Below, in pieces: positions 26,577 through 35,606 of a stretch of DNA of 48,340 nucleotides. Every line of letters begins with the position of its first letter. Within the stretch, counting starts at the first letter, position 1. Source of the stretch: Indibacter alkaliphilus LW1 (GTDB lineage Bacteria; Bacteroidota; Bacteroidia; Cytophagales; Cyclobacteriaceae); NCBI RefSeq assembly GCF_000295935.2, contig NZ_ALWO02000035.1, positions 1 through 48,340 of the forward strand, read 5' to 3'. The notes under the pieces are model-generated. The model did no database searches and was not told the origin of the DNA. It saw only the letters and a list, made by a program, of their open reading frames with translations. The translations under genes and the position numbers were made by a program.

Positions 26577-27596
26577 ATGGTAATTTGGATAGACTTTATA
26601 AATACTCCTCAAGTCAATTTTTTTGAACCTTTCATTAAAGACTTAGAAAAAAGAGGGCATCATTTTGTATTGACATGCAGAGATTCATCCAACACTGTAC
26701 CACTATTAAAAACTAAAGGATGGCCTTTCACTATAATTGGAGAAAAAGTCCACAAAAGCTTTTTAACTAAAGTTTTTGGATTTCCTACTCGGATAATAAA
26801 CCTGCGAAAGTTTTTAAAAGACAAAAATGTAGATGTCGCAATTGGTCAAAGTTCTTTTTATTTGCCGATTACCGCCAGATCACTTGGCATTAAATCTATT
26901 TACACAAATGACAATGAACACGCATTGGGGAATATCCCCAGCTTTCTATTTGCAAATAAGATACTTTTACCAGAAAACTTTTCTCTTAAAACTGCATATG
27001 CACAAGGTGCTAGTAAAAAGAAAATCAGTCAATACCCCGGTGTAAAAGAAGGAATTTATTTATGGGAAAAGGGAATAAAAATACAAGCGTTAAGAATAAA
27101 TTCCACTCAGGATCATATCTATGTAAGGCCGGAACCAAACACTGCGCAGTATTATTCCGGAGAAAAAAACTTTTTAGATGAGGTAATTAATAGTCTTAAA
27201 AAAGATTACAAAGTCTTCGTACTGGTGAGGGATGCAGATCAAAGAAAACACTATCAAAGTGAAAAGTTCCAAGGAGTCTCTGTCCCTGAAAAAGCCTTTA
27301 ATTTTGAAAAAATAGCTCAAAATTGCTTACTTTTCATCGGCGCCGGTGGATCGATGACAAGAGAAATGGCAATTATGGGCGTTCCGACTATTTCTGTTTA
27401 TCAAGGAGAGCTCCTCAATGTTGACAAAACTCTAATCGAAAATGGGTTAATGCGACACCAAGAAAAGATTAGCTTTGAAGAAGTTAAGGATCTCATAAAT
27501 AATATTGAAAACAGTCAAAAAAATTCTTCTATTTATTTGGAAAAGGGGCAAACAGCATTTAATTTAATAAAAAATACAATATTTAATATAAATTAA
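26577..27596 (+). CDS. DUF354-family glycosyltransferase-like protein
   Basis: This 339-residue protein belongs to the DUF354 family, which shares the GT-B fold with UDP-sugar transferases and epimerases. Recognisable parts are [17 protein letters not shown] at the start, FVLTCRD, a [11 protein letters not shown] segment, and the C-terminal [19 protein letters not shown], a nucleotide-sugar binding region. It starts 3 bases after the kinase stop. It is probably a glycosyltransferase or nucleotide-sugar 2-epimerase-like enzyme of the polysaccharide pathway; the activity is unknown. Confidence 0.85.
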   Translation: MVIWIDFINTPQVNFFEPFIKDLEKRGHHFVLTCRDSSNTVPLLKTKGWPFTIIGEKVHKSFLTKVFGFPTRIINLRKFLKDKNVDVAIGQSSFYLPITARSLGIKSIYTNDNEHALGNIPSFLFANKILLPENFSLKTAYAQGASKKKISQYPGVKEGIYLWEKGIKIQALRINSTQDHIYVRPEPNTAQYYSGEKNFLDEVINSLKKDYKVFVLVRDADQRKHYQSEKFQGVSVPEKAFNFEKIAQNCLLFIGAGGSMTREMAIMGVPTISVYQGELLNVDKTLIENGLMRHQEKISFEEVKDLINNIENSQKNSSIYLEKGQTAFNLIKNTIFNIN

Positions 27597-27627
27597 TTCT
27601 TTAAACTTAAATTTTAATGTAATAAGT

Positions 27628-28410
27628 ATGAAGGCTGTTATTTTAGCTGGTGGATTTGGAACCAGAATCAGTGAAGAAAGTGGAATACGTCCCAAGCCTA
27701 TGGTTGAAATTGGAGGGAAGCCAATTTTGTGGCATATCATGAAAATATATTCCAAATACGGCATAAATGAGTTCATAATTTGTTGTGGATATAAAGGCTA
27801 CATGATTAAAGAATATTTTTCAAACTATTTTCTTTACATGTCAGATATGACATTTGACCTGGAAAAAAATGAAATTCAAGTACATTGTAAAAAATCTGAA
27901 CCTTGGAAAGTTACTCTGGTAGATACAGGAGAAAATGTAATGACAGGTGGTAGAATAAAAAGAGTATCTCAGTTTATCAAAAATGAAACTTTTTGCCTGA
28001 CATACGGAGACGGTGTGTCTGACGTAAATATCAAAAAACTAATAGATTTTCATTTTCAAAATCAATCAACTGTAACCTTGACAGCGGTTCGACAACCAGG
28101 TAGATTTGGAGCTTTTTCATTAAAAAATGATCAACACAAAATTACTCAGTTTAGAGAAAAACCATTTGGTGACGGTAATGATAATGCATGGATAAACGGT
28201 GGTTTTTTTGTAGTTGAACCCGAAGCACTAAACCTTATTAATGGTGATGAAACAGTATGGGAAAAAGAACCATTGGAAGAAGTTGCAAATAAAGGGAATC
28301 TCAGTGCATTCAAACACACTGGATTCTGGCAACCAATGGATACCTTAAGAGATAAAAACTATCTCGAAGATCTATGGCAAAGTGGGGATGCACCATGGAA
28401 GATCTGGTAA
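27628..28410 (+). CDS. rfbF: Glucose-1-phosphate cytidylyltransferase
   Basis: The enzyme makes CDP-glucose from CTP and glucose-1-phosphate. The 260-residue length and sequence fit RfbF: the nucleotide-binding loop [21 protein letters not shown] at residues 5-25, [21 protein letters not shown], a [12 protein letters not shown] segment, FREKP and the C-terminal [14 protein letters not shown]. The usual partner, CDP-glucose 4,6-dehydratase, is not found in the window. It ends the plus-strand block, converging on the YdjC-type gene. Confidence 0.95.
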   Translation: MKAVILAGGFGTRISEESGIRPKPMVEIGGKPILWHIMKIYSKYGINEFIICCGYKGYMIKEYFSNYFLYMSDMTFDLEKNEIQVHCKKSEPWKVTLVDTGENVMTGGRIKRVSQFIKNETFCLTYGDGVSDVNIKKLIDFHFQNQSTVTLTAVRQPGRFGAFSLKNDQHKITQFREKPFGDGNDNAWINGGFFVVEPEALNLINGDETVWEKEPLEEVANKGNLSAFKHTGFWQPMDTLRDKNYLEDLWQSGDAPWKIW

Positions 28411-28531
28411 AAACCATGGAAGACTAATTATAAACTGTTCATTTACGTCTGTCTGTTAACTTTAAACAAGATGAGCAAGAAAAAGCCAAGTATTTAATCA
28501 GGCTAAAAATAAAATAAACCTTAAACACAGT

Positions 28532-29473
28532 TTAATAAACAATTCCATTCCAATCCACTAATTTTATATTAAGGTCATTTATTTTTTGTTTTGTTGATTC
28601 TTGAGTGAAATACTTTAAGTCCTCCTCCCTCCATCGGGAAGCCCAATACTCGAAACCTTCTGTCATTGCTTTCATTTCTTCATTATCATATGCTGTATGA
28701 ATTAAAAGTACATTGAGTCCTGGTTTAACTTTTTGAAGGTATTTATCGTACATTTCATACATTCCGACCTTATCATACAAATTCTCATCCGCTATAAGAA
28801 GGTTATCAACAAGACCAATCTTAGATATATTTAATCCAGAAAGGTATTTTTTAGAATCAATCTTTTTAAAGTATTGTTTTGTTAGCATACCTGTTATCCC
28901 ATATTCCTCAGCTAAGCTCAAGTATAAGACAATTAATTCAGGAGATCCTCTATACAAACAGCTCATATGAGCATCAAGATGTGAAGGTCTCAGTCCTTTT
29001 TCCAAAACATATTCAATTTGTGCTCTAATTTCAATTTCAATTTCATCAATATCTGCATTTTCTAAAAATTCACCACAGGTTGGATACATAAATCCATCCT
29101 TATCTAATAAACTGCTAATTAATGAGTCTGGAGAAACTCCTCCCCATCTATAATTGGTCCACTCACTTGTAAATGTCAAGTGAATTCCAAAATCCAAATC
29201 ATCATTTTCTTTCCATAGGTTCAATGCATCATCCCTCCAAGAACATGGAACCATTAAACTTGCAGAAGTAACAACTCCTTCCCTCATTGCATTAATTGTA
29301 GCAAGATTGTGTGATCTCGATAATCCAAAATCATCAGAATGAATTATTAGATTCTTTTCACCACCAAAGTTCGAAGAACAAGAAATAAATTGAAGAAGTC
29401 CTGCGGCAAATACTATTCTAATAAAAGGAATCACATTCTGAAAAGAAGTTCTTTTTGACATTGTATCTTTCAA
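28532..29473 (-). CDS. YdjC/ChbG-type carbohydrate deacetylase, lipoprotein
   Basis: This 313-residue protein has an N-terminal hydrophobic segment ending in a lipobox-like FISC (Cys32). The mature part is YdjC-like: the metal-binding motif HSDDFGLSRSHN (residues 45-56), FGIHLTF, and RPSHLDAHMSC supply Asp and His ligands. Cytoplasmic ChbG removes acetyl groups from chitooligosaccharides; here the signal suggests periplasmic or outer-membrane location. An alternative start is Met5. It is the last gene of the minus-strand operon, 7 bases after the SAF-domain gene, and is probably a polymer deacetylase. Confidence 0.85.
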   Translation of the reverse strand: MKDTMSKRTSFQNVIPFIRIVFAAGLLQFISCSSNFGGEKNLIIHSDDFGLSRSHNLATINAMREGVVTSASLMVPCSWRDDALNLWKENDDLDFGIHLTFTSEWTNYRWGGVSPDSLISSLLDKDGFMYPTCGEFLENADIDEIEIEIRAQIEYVLEKGLRPSHLDAHMSCLYRGSPELIVLYLSLAEEYGITGMLTKQYFKKIDSKKYLSGLNISKIGLVDNLLIADENLYDKVGMYEMYDKYLQKVKPGLNVLLIHTAYDNEEMKAMTEGFEYWASRWREEDLKYFTQESTKQKINDLNIKLVDWNGIVY

Positions 29474-29480
29474 TTATAAA

Positions 29481-30761
29481 TTAAAGTGAAACCTGTTCTA
29501 CCATCAATCTATCAATGAGCCTTCCTTTAGGAACAACCACATCATCATAAGTCAAAACACTATCTTTCTTAACCGGCTTAGTCACAACGCAGCCTTCTGC
29601 AAGTCCCATATAAAGAAGGTTTGCAGATCGGACTTCATTGTGATTATCACAAAGCCCATAGGTTTTAAATCCTCCTATCCCGTCGATTGTATCTCCTGGG
29701 TTAAGGTCTGTTTTTGCTGTAGCGACAACGTCGACATATGGTTTGTCTAGAGGAATGATCACAGGATCATCAAAATCTATTAATCTGGATATAGAGCTTG
29801 CAATATCAAAAAACAGCAAATGATATGGTACATAAAAGCTATATAATGGTCCTTTTCCCAACTTTCCATAATCTAAATATTTAATGGAATATGGATCCTC
29901 TGTGGTAGCATATACAAAAACTCCAGGTGAGGGTTTTGCCCCAATAATAAATTCTACGATTCCACCCCATGCTTTGAGTTGATCAAAATCATAGAGGTGT
30001 GTGAGGTTGTCAATATGGTCGTTAGACTCATATGCTAACATTCCTCTTTTAGCAACACGCATTCCTGTTGCATTTGCTATGCAGGATTGTTCAAAAGCGA
30101 CTTTTGTCCCATCCGCAAAATTGGTAGCCATTTCAGGGGCCATCCCCCAAGATTCTGCGAAACCTTTTTGGGTAGCGGGTGTTCGGTAATAATCCAACAT
30201 ACCCTTCACATTTCCACAAATTAGCGGATCAAACCCCATTCCTTTTACATAACGGTAAAGGTTCATAGTAACACCTGGCTGATCTCCATCTCCCAGGGCA
30301 TATTTGACATTTGATTCCTTCGCTTTCTTCAAGAGGATTGGACCTAAGGTAGAATCCAATTCTGCATTGAAGGATAACACATGTTTTCCATGTGCAAACG
30401 CCTCTAAAATTATTTTGGCACCAAAATCAATTGCACCAGTAGACTCCACAACAACCTCTACTTTGTCGAGATTCAAAAATGTCTGCACATCCCCTGTTAT
30501 CACACTTTTGCCATCTGCAATTGCCTGATTGGCTTTTATAATGTCATCTGTAATAAGATAATTTGTGAGACCTAGTGCGTCATAAACTTTTTTAGCCCTT
30601 TCGGGAGTCCTGTTATATGTAGCTGAAACAACCATCCCCGGGGTATACTTTTCTATCTGATTGATCATACCTTTGGCCATTTCCCCAGCTCCTATCATTC
30701 CTACCCTAATGGGATTATTCAAGCTTTGTCTTTTCTTTAGTGCTGTATCTATTATTATCAT
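29481..30761 (-). CDS. NAD(P)-dependent oxidoreductase with SAF domain
   Basis: This 426-residue protein has an N-terminal Rossmann domain (IRVGMIGAGEMAKGMINQI, about 17-36) resembling homoserine-dehydrogenase-type folds. A central catalytic domain (about 140-330) is followed by a C-terminal SAF-type domain (about 340-426, with YVDVVATAKTDLNPGDTI). It matches the group annotated as predicted homoserine dehydrogenase with C-terminal SAF domain. In this context it is more likely a sugar or sugar-acid dehydrogenase than an amino-acid enzyme. It lies between the RmlC-like gene and the YdjC-type gene. The substrate is unknown. Confidence 0.82.
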   Translation of the reverse strand: MIIIDTALKKRQSLNNPIRVGMIGAGEMAKGMINQIEKYTPGMVVSATYNRTPERAKKVYDALGLTNYLITDDIIKANQAIADGKSVITGDVQTFLNLDKVEVVVESTGAIDFGAKIILEAFAHGKHVLSFNAELDSTLGPILLKKAKESNVKYALGDGDQPGVTMNLYRYVKGMGFDPLICGNVKGMLDYYRTPATQKGFAESWGMAPEMATNFADGTKVAFEQSCIANATGMRVAKRGMLAYESNDHIDNLTHLYDFDQLKAWGGIVEFIIGAKPSPGVFVYATTEDPYSIKYLDYGKLGKGPLYSFYVPYHLLFFDIASSISRLIDFDDPVIIPLDKPYVDVVATAKTDLNPGDTIDGIGGFKTYGLCDNHNEVRSANLLYMGLAEGCVVTKPVKKDSVLTYDDVVVPKGRLIDRLMVEQVSL

Positions 30762-30841
30762 AGTTTTTTGATGTCTTTTTTAAAGTTGATTAATTAGCAA
30801 AAAAGCTATCTATGCATCCTAATGTAATTTTAGTATTTAGC

Positions 30842-31378
30842 TTAAAATGGAGAGTCATAATTCTCAAAACTAGGCATTAAGCTGTCTTTATCCGAAATTA
30901 TCAGATCCATATCAGGCCATTGAATACCACAAGAATCCCACCTTATGCCAGCATCGTATTCAGGAGAATAAACAGTAGTAGATCTATTGAGGAAGACAGA
31001 ATTATCTTCGAGGGCAACAAAGCCATGAGCAAAGCCCTCAGGGACAAGCAGCATCTTAGGCTCTTTTGAATCCAAAATCAAACTAAAATATTCACCATAA
31101 GTGGGAGATTTCTTTCTGAGATCAACTACCACATCATAAATACTACCCGCAACACAAGTAACACATTTGGAATGCTGCATAGGTGGGGTTTGGAAATGTA
31201 GTCCGCGAAGAACACCCTTAGTTGAAACAGAAAAATATTCTTCCTTAAAACTCAGATCTAATCCAAGATCTTTAAATGTATCTTGATGATAGATTTTTGT
31301 AAGGCTTCCTCTTTTATCTCTGAATGTTTTAGGATGGAGAATAATGCACCCCTCCAAATTAGTTTCTTGCAGTTCCAT
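30842..31378 (-). CDS. RmlC-like nucleotide-sugar epimerase, lacking the catalytic Tyr
   Basis: This 178-residue cupin resembles dTDP-4-dehydrorhamnose 3,5-epimerase: RDKRGSLTKIYHQDTF, LRGLHFQ (His61), HSKCV (Lys71), VPEGFAHGF, YDAGIRWDS and ISDKD (Asp165) are in place. At the position of the RmlC general acid Tyr (canonical FLYK) the sequence reads FLNR, with Asn131. It may therefore be a 3-epimerase, an isomerase or an otherwise altered enzyme. It shares one base with the ugd stop codon and is followed after 80 bases by the SAF-domain gene. No other dTDP-rhamnose genes are in the window. Confidence 0.85.
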   Translation of the reverse strand: MELQETNLEGCIILHPKTFRDKRGSLTKIYHQDTFKDLGLDLSFKEEYFSVSTKGVLRGLHFQTPPMQHSKCVTCVAGSIYDVVVDLRKKSPTYGEYFSLILDSKEPKMLLVPEGFAHGFVALEDNSVFLNRSTTVYSPEYDAGIRWDSCGIQWPDMDLIISDKDSLMPSFENYDSPF

Positions 31379-32637
31379 TATAGAAAATATCTAAAATCGT
31401 AAAGGGCCTTATTTGAAAATAATTGTTCGTTTTCTTTAAATTCTTTCCAACCAGTAAGCAAAAGCAATACTTCTGATGATTCCACTAAGCTTTTTAAAGT
31501 CTCCTCATATTGGATTTTAAGATCTCCATTGTACTTTTTGAATTCCTTAACAGCTACAGGATCGTAGGCAACTATATTTTTGAAACCTCTGGAAATCAGG
31601 TCTTCTATGATCTCCTTAGGTGGGGCTAGTCTTACATCATCAGAGTCTGGTTTAAACGACAGTCCTAGAATCCCTATTTTTACGTCTGACCTATGTTCCT
31701 TGACCACCTTATCTACTAAATATCTTTTAATAGATTTATTTACCTCTAAATTTGATTTCAAAATTGGAGGCGAAAATCCATTTTTCTCGGATATTTTTAT
31801 CAACGCAGCAGTGTCTTTTGGTAAGCAATAGCCTCCATATCCACATCCTGGATATACATAATTTTTCATCCCAGCAGGATTTCCGTACCATCTTTTATCT
31901 TCGTGCAATACTCTAAAGGCTTTTTTTATGTCTATTTCCCCAATACTCCCTGCAACCATTGACATTTCATTGGCATAACTGATCATTGTGGATAATAGCG
32001 TATTAGAAAGATATTTGATAAATTCAGAGGTGTTGTAATTCACATAGTGAATTGGAGCATTAAATGGTTTATACAATTCTTCCAAGATATTTTTCGAAGC
32101 CTCGCTCTCTACTCCAATTACAATCCTGTCAGGATTAATAAAATCTTCCCAGCAATATCCCTCTCTAAGGAACTCAGGATTAGAAGCAAAGCCTATATTT
32201 CTTTCCCCATTCTTTTGTTCCAATATCTTATTTACAAAAGGGATTACTTCCTCAGATACAGTAGAAGGGGGGACTGTGGATTTGGTTATTAGGACCTGGA
32301 ATTTTGTGGTGGACACTACCAATATCTGTTCTATCGCTTTAAAAATATAAATCAAATCAGCGTTTCCATCTTCTTTTTCAGGTGTGCCTACACAAAGAAA
32401 TATAGCATCACTTTGCATTATGGCCTCATTAAAGTCAGAATCCAGAAAAAAAGTCTTTTGGTCTGTTTCTTCCAATATTTCCTTCAAATGCGGTTCATGA
32501 AAGGGAATTACATGTTTCTTCAAGCTTTGAAGCCTCTCGGCATTGACATCAAAACCATAAGTAGTGAAACCCTTTTTTGCAAAGCCAAGACCTGTAGTAA
32601 GGCCAACAAATCCCAATCCCAAAACTGAAACTATCAT
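31378..32637 (-). CDS. ugd: UDP-glucose 6-dehydrogenase-type enzyme
   Basis: This 419-residue protein oxidises a nucleotide hexose to the uronate. It has an N-terminal Rossmann fold (VLGLGFVGLTTGLGFAKKG), the substrate-binding segment NPEFLREG, and the catalytic cysteine region GCGYGGYCLPKDTAAL. A C-terminal UDP-binding domain has GILGLSFKPDSDDVRLAP. The sequence fits UDP-glucose dehydrogenase better than the UDP-ManNAc type, but substrate identity is inferred. Its start overlaps the upstream SDR gene by ATGA, consistent with a Ugd-to-UXS pathway from UDP-glucose to UDP-glucuronate to UDP-xylose. Confidence 0.9.
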   Translation of the reverse strand: MIVSVLGLGFVGLTTGLGFAKKGFTTYGFDVNAERLQSLKKHVIPFHEPHLKEILEETDQKTFFLDSDFNEAIMQSDAIFLCVGTPEKEDGNADLIYIFKAIEQILVVSTTKFQVLITKSTVPPSTVSEEVIPFVNKILEQKNGERNIGFASNPEFLREGYCWEDFINPDRIVIGVESEASKNILEELYKPFNAPIHYVNYNTSEFIKYLSNTLLSTMISYANEMSMVAGSIGEIDIKKAFRVLHEDKRWYGNPAGMKNYVYPGCGYGGYCLPKDTAALIKISEKNGFSPPILKSNLEVNKSIKRYLVDKVVKEHRSDVKIGILGLSFKPDSDDVRLAPPKEIIEDLISRGFKNIVAYDPVAVKEFKKYNGDLKIQYEETLKSLVESSEVLLLLTGWKEFKENEQLFSNKALYDFRYFL

Positions 32638-33737
32638 AATCTACCCTCATTTAAATTCAAAAATGTTAAAAATCTTTTCACACCTTCATTGACCAAAATA
32701 TCAGGGTAATAACCTAATAATTTCTTGGCTTTACTGATATCAGGACACCTTCTATTTGGGTTATCCGTCAAATATTCAGAATCATCAGAAGTTTGAAAAA
32801 TCGCCTTTCCTTTATAACCATAAACCTCTTTGGCTGATTTAATAAATAGGTTGGCAAATTCCTTCACTGATATTTCCGGATTATCTATACCTATATTGAA
32901 TACATCAAGCTTCCCGTGACATAGCACTTTAAGGTATCCCGTGATTGCATCACTTATATAACAGAAAGTCCTAGTGGGTTTTCCATCAGAAAACATAATG
33001 AGATCTCTTCCTTCATGAACACATTTAGCAAAGTCGGCAGGAAGCCTTTTATCATTAATATTCATTCCAGGCCCATAATTATTGAAGGGCCTTGCAATGG
33101 AAATTGGCATGTTGTATTTTTCATGGAACACATAACACAGAGTTTCCCCGAATCTTTTTGCCTCATCGTAACAAGCCCGTGGCCCCATAGTGGATACATT
33201 TCCCCTGTAAGTTTCAGCCGTTGGTATAAATTCTGGAAAAGGATCTCCATAAATCTCACTACTGGAAAAAAACAAGAAACCCTTAATTGGTTTATTGCAA
33301 TAAAAATCCAGAAGCCTCCTTAACCCTGTGATATTGGCATCTATCGTTTCAAGTGGATATATCCTATAAAATGTAGGAGAAGCTATGGATGCTCCATGAA
33401 TGATCAGATCAGCATTTTCAATTCCCTTAATCTGGTTTGGGTCATCCTTGATCACATCAAAGGTATGCAAAGAAATTTTCGGGTTTTCTTTTGCTAATTT
33501 TTCAAGCCAGTCCTTTGTCCCGGTAAGAAAGTTATCCAACCCGATTATTTGCTTGATCTGCAGTTCTTCCGAATACCTATTCAGAAAATGCATAAAATAA
33601 TATCCTAAAAACCCTCCGCAGCCTGTTAACAAGACCGTAGCATTATAGAATTTTGATTTCTCCTCATTATCTAATTTTTCAAAAATATAATTTAAATCCT
33701 CTTTGAGAATTTGGTTCATGTGTTTTAATTTTTTCAT
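32634..33737 (-). CDS. Extended SDR, UDP-glucuronate decarboxylase-like
   Basis: This 367-residue NAD-dependent epimerase/dehydratase has the nucleotide loop TGCGGFLGYYF (38-48). Its catalytic Ser lies in FFSSSEIYGDP (about 158-166) and its Tyr190-x3-Lys194 in GPRACYDEAKRFGETL, a hallmark of UXS-type decarboxylases. The following RPFNNYGPGM resembles RIFNTYGPRM. The extra 30 N-terminal residues are unusual. The ATGA overlap with asnB supports the upstream Met; a second Met is at residue 7. With the adjacent dehydrogenase it may produce UDP-xylose, but it could also be a 4,6-dehydratase for a CDP-sugar. Confidence 0.78.
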   Translation of the reverse strand: MKKLKHMNQILKEDLNYIFEKLDNEEKSKFYNATVLLTGCGGFLGYYFMHFLNRYSEELQIKQIIGLDNFLTGTKDWLEKLAKENPKISLHTFDVIKDDPNQIKGIENADLIIHGASIASPTFYRIYPLETIDANITGLRRLLDFYCNKPIKGFLFFSSSEIYGDPFPEFIPTAETYRGNVSTMGPRACYDEAKRFGETLCYVFHEKYNMPISIARPFNNYGPGMNINDKRLPADFAKCVHEGRDLIMFSDGKPTRTFCYISDAITGYLKVLCHGKLDVFNIGIDNPEISVKEFANLFIKSAKEVYGYKGKAIFQTSDDSEYLTDNPNRRCPDISKAKKLLGYYPDILVNEGVKRFLTFLNLNEGRL

Positions 33738-35602
33738 CTACTTTTAAGTTTATGAGGTTTGGTTTGATGTATTTCTAAAAAGAAATAAATCCCTAGTAAA
33801 AGGAATATTTGTTTTTCTTTGGGAAATTTATTTTGATGTTGGTCGATAAGTTTATTTACTTCATTTAAATTAAAAAAATCAGAGAAAATAGCATTTGGAT
33901 TTAGTAAAATACTTTTAATCAGTTCAGGATTTTCTCTGAACCAAAGGCTAGTAGGTGATCTAAAATCTCTTTTCTTTCTATTGATAATCTTGTTCGGCAA
34001 AATTTTATCGGCATAGGCTTTATGGATGATTTTTGTTTTACCGAGACCAAGTCGCTTGGTATAATCCAAGGATTCAATAAAATTAACAAGTTCTAAATCC
34101 AAAATAGGGACTCTGCACTCCAAGGCAAAATTCATTGTGATCTTATCAGTGTAATTCAAAAGGTCATCTGACAGATTCATTCTTGTATCCAAAGCCATCA
34201 TCCTTTCTACTGGATGTTGTTTGGACTTACAGCCCAGAACTTTATAATAATACTCGAAAGAGTCTGCATAATTGATCCCTTTAACACCAATAAGCTTCTC
34301 TATTTCAGATTCATTGAAAACTTGATAATTGGTAAGAAACCTCTGAATTTCATTTTCTATTCCAATTGTGGCTATTCCCCTACTGATTCTATCATTTTTA
34401 AAATTGAAAGAGCCAAAAATATTTTTAGCCAACTTCTGAAAAGGCATAGGCACCCTATCTAAAATCAACTCAGACTGGTATCTTGGATAGCCTCCTAATG
34501 GTTCATCTGCACCTTGTCCTGTTAAGACTACTTTTACGTACTCTGATGCCAATTCAGAAAGGAAATACATTGGAATCATGGAACTTGTAGCCAAAGGTTC
34601 TTCAACAATTTCAATGCATTTTTTGAAAATCTGTAAAAAATCAGAAAATGAAATTTTTCTGAATTGATGTTCTAATCCTAAAATTCTTGCTGTTTCGGCG
34701 GCATCTTCTATTTCATCCTCACTATGCTCACCCTCAAAACCAATTGTAAAAGCTTTCAAGGGTTCATTTGAATACTTCTGAGCAATCGAAGCCACCATGG
34801 CGGAATCAATTCCACCACTTAAAAGGATCCCGACAGGAACGTCTGACAAAAGCTGCCTTTTTACAGCACTTTCAAAATGTAATCCATACTCTTGTACACT
34901 TTTTTCTATAGAAATCTTACGTGCCTTCGTTAGCGTGTTACCAAAGTATCTTTGATTTTTGACTAATTCGCTTTCGCCAAGCTTAAATTCTATCATATGC
35001 CCAGGCTTAAGCTTTTCGATTTCATTAAAAAGCGTTTTAGGGGAAGGATTATACCTTAATTTAAGTAAAGAACCCAGACTTTCCATTGATATGGAAAGTT
35101 CTCCCTTAAGACTTTTAATCGGCCTTATTTCAGAAGAAAAAATCAGGGAGTTTGTGATATTATCAAAATTAAAGTATAGGGGTTTGATTCCAATTGGATC
35201 CCTAAATAGGGTTAATTTTCTGTTTTTTAGTTCCAAAAAAGCCAAGGCAAAGATTCCGTTTAATTCCTTTATTCCCGAAGTTCCATTTTCGATCAAATGA
35301 TATAAAATGGTTTCAGTATCAGAATGTCCTATAAAAGTGTAATTATCTAGATTTTTTCTCAGCTCAAGATGATTATAAATTTCTCCATTAAAGATGATTG
35401 CATATTCCCCGCATTGAGACTTCATCGGTTGGTGACCTGCAGGAGAGAGATCTTGAATTGAAAGCCTCCTTTGTCCTAGAATTACTTTATCTCCTAAAAC
35501 ATCAAAAGTTTCAATTCCAAAATCATCAGGTCCCCTATGCTTTATCAGGTCAAGTTCCTTTAATCCAAGATGAAAATTAACAGATCCTAAAATTCCACAC
35601 AT
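33734..35602 (-). CDS. asnB: AsnB-like glutamine-dependent amidotransferase
   Basis: The start is set at the Met before CGILGSVNF so that Cys2 can act as the N-terminal nucleophile of the glutaminase domain; 21 upstream codons are discarded. The 622-residue protein has a class II glutaminase domain (about 2-200, with RHRGPDDFG-type and FNGEIYNH segments). The ATP-pyrophosphatase domain carries SGGIDSAM (about 261-268). Asparagine synthase-like proteins in surface-polysaccharide loci are thought to amidate sugar acids, which fits the neighbouring uronate genes. It lies between a GT4 gene and the SDR gene. Confidence 0.92.
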   Translation of the reverse strand: MCGILGSVNFHLGLKELDLIKHRGPDDFGIETFDVLGDKVILGQRRLSIQDLSPAGHQPMKSQCGEYAIIFNGEIYNHLELRKNLDNYTFIGHSDTETILYHLIENGTSGIKELNGIFALAFLELKNRKLTLFRDPIGIKPLYFNFDNITNSLIFSSEIRPIKSLKGELSISMESLGSLLKLRYNPSPKTLFNEIEKLKPGHMIEFKLGESELVKNQRYFGNTLTKARKISIEKSVQEYGLHFESAVKRQLLSDVPVGILLSGGIDSAMVASIAQKYSNEPLKAFTIGFEGEHSEDEIEDAAETARILGLEHQFRKISFSDFLQIFKKCIEIVEEPLATSSMIPMYFLSELASEYVKVVLTGQGADEPLGGYPRYQSELILDRVPMPFQKLAKNIFGSFNFKNDRISRGIATIGIENEIQRFLTNYQVFNESEIEKLIGVKGINYADSFEYYYKVLGCKSKQHPVERMMALDTRMNLSDDLLNYTDKITMNFALECRVPILDLELVNFIESLDYTKRLGLGKTKIIHKAYADKILPNKIINRKKRDFRSPTSLWFRENPELIKSILLNPNAIFSDFFNLNEVNKLIDQHQNKFPKEKQIFLLLGIYFFLEIHQTKPHKLKSR

Positions 35603-35606
35603 AAAA

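Noticed and set aside
30842-31378. Assignment as a dTDP-rhamnose pathway gene
   Set aside because: No rmlA, rmlB or rmlD is in the window and the catalytic tyrosine is replaced, so the plain rfbC name would mislead.
34940-34957. TTACCAAAGTAT match to the palindrome core
   Set aside because: It lies inside the asnB coding sequence and lacks the dyad arms.
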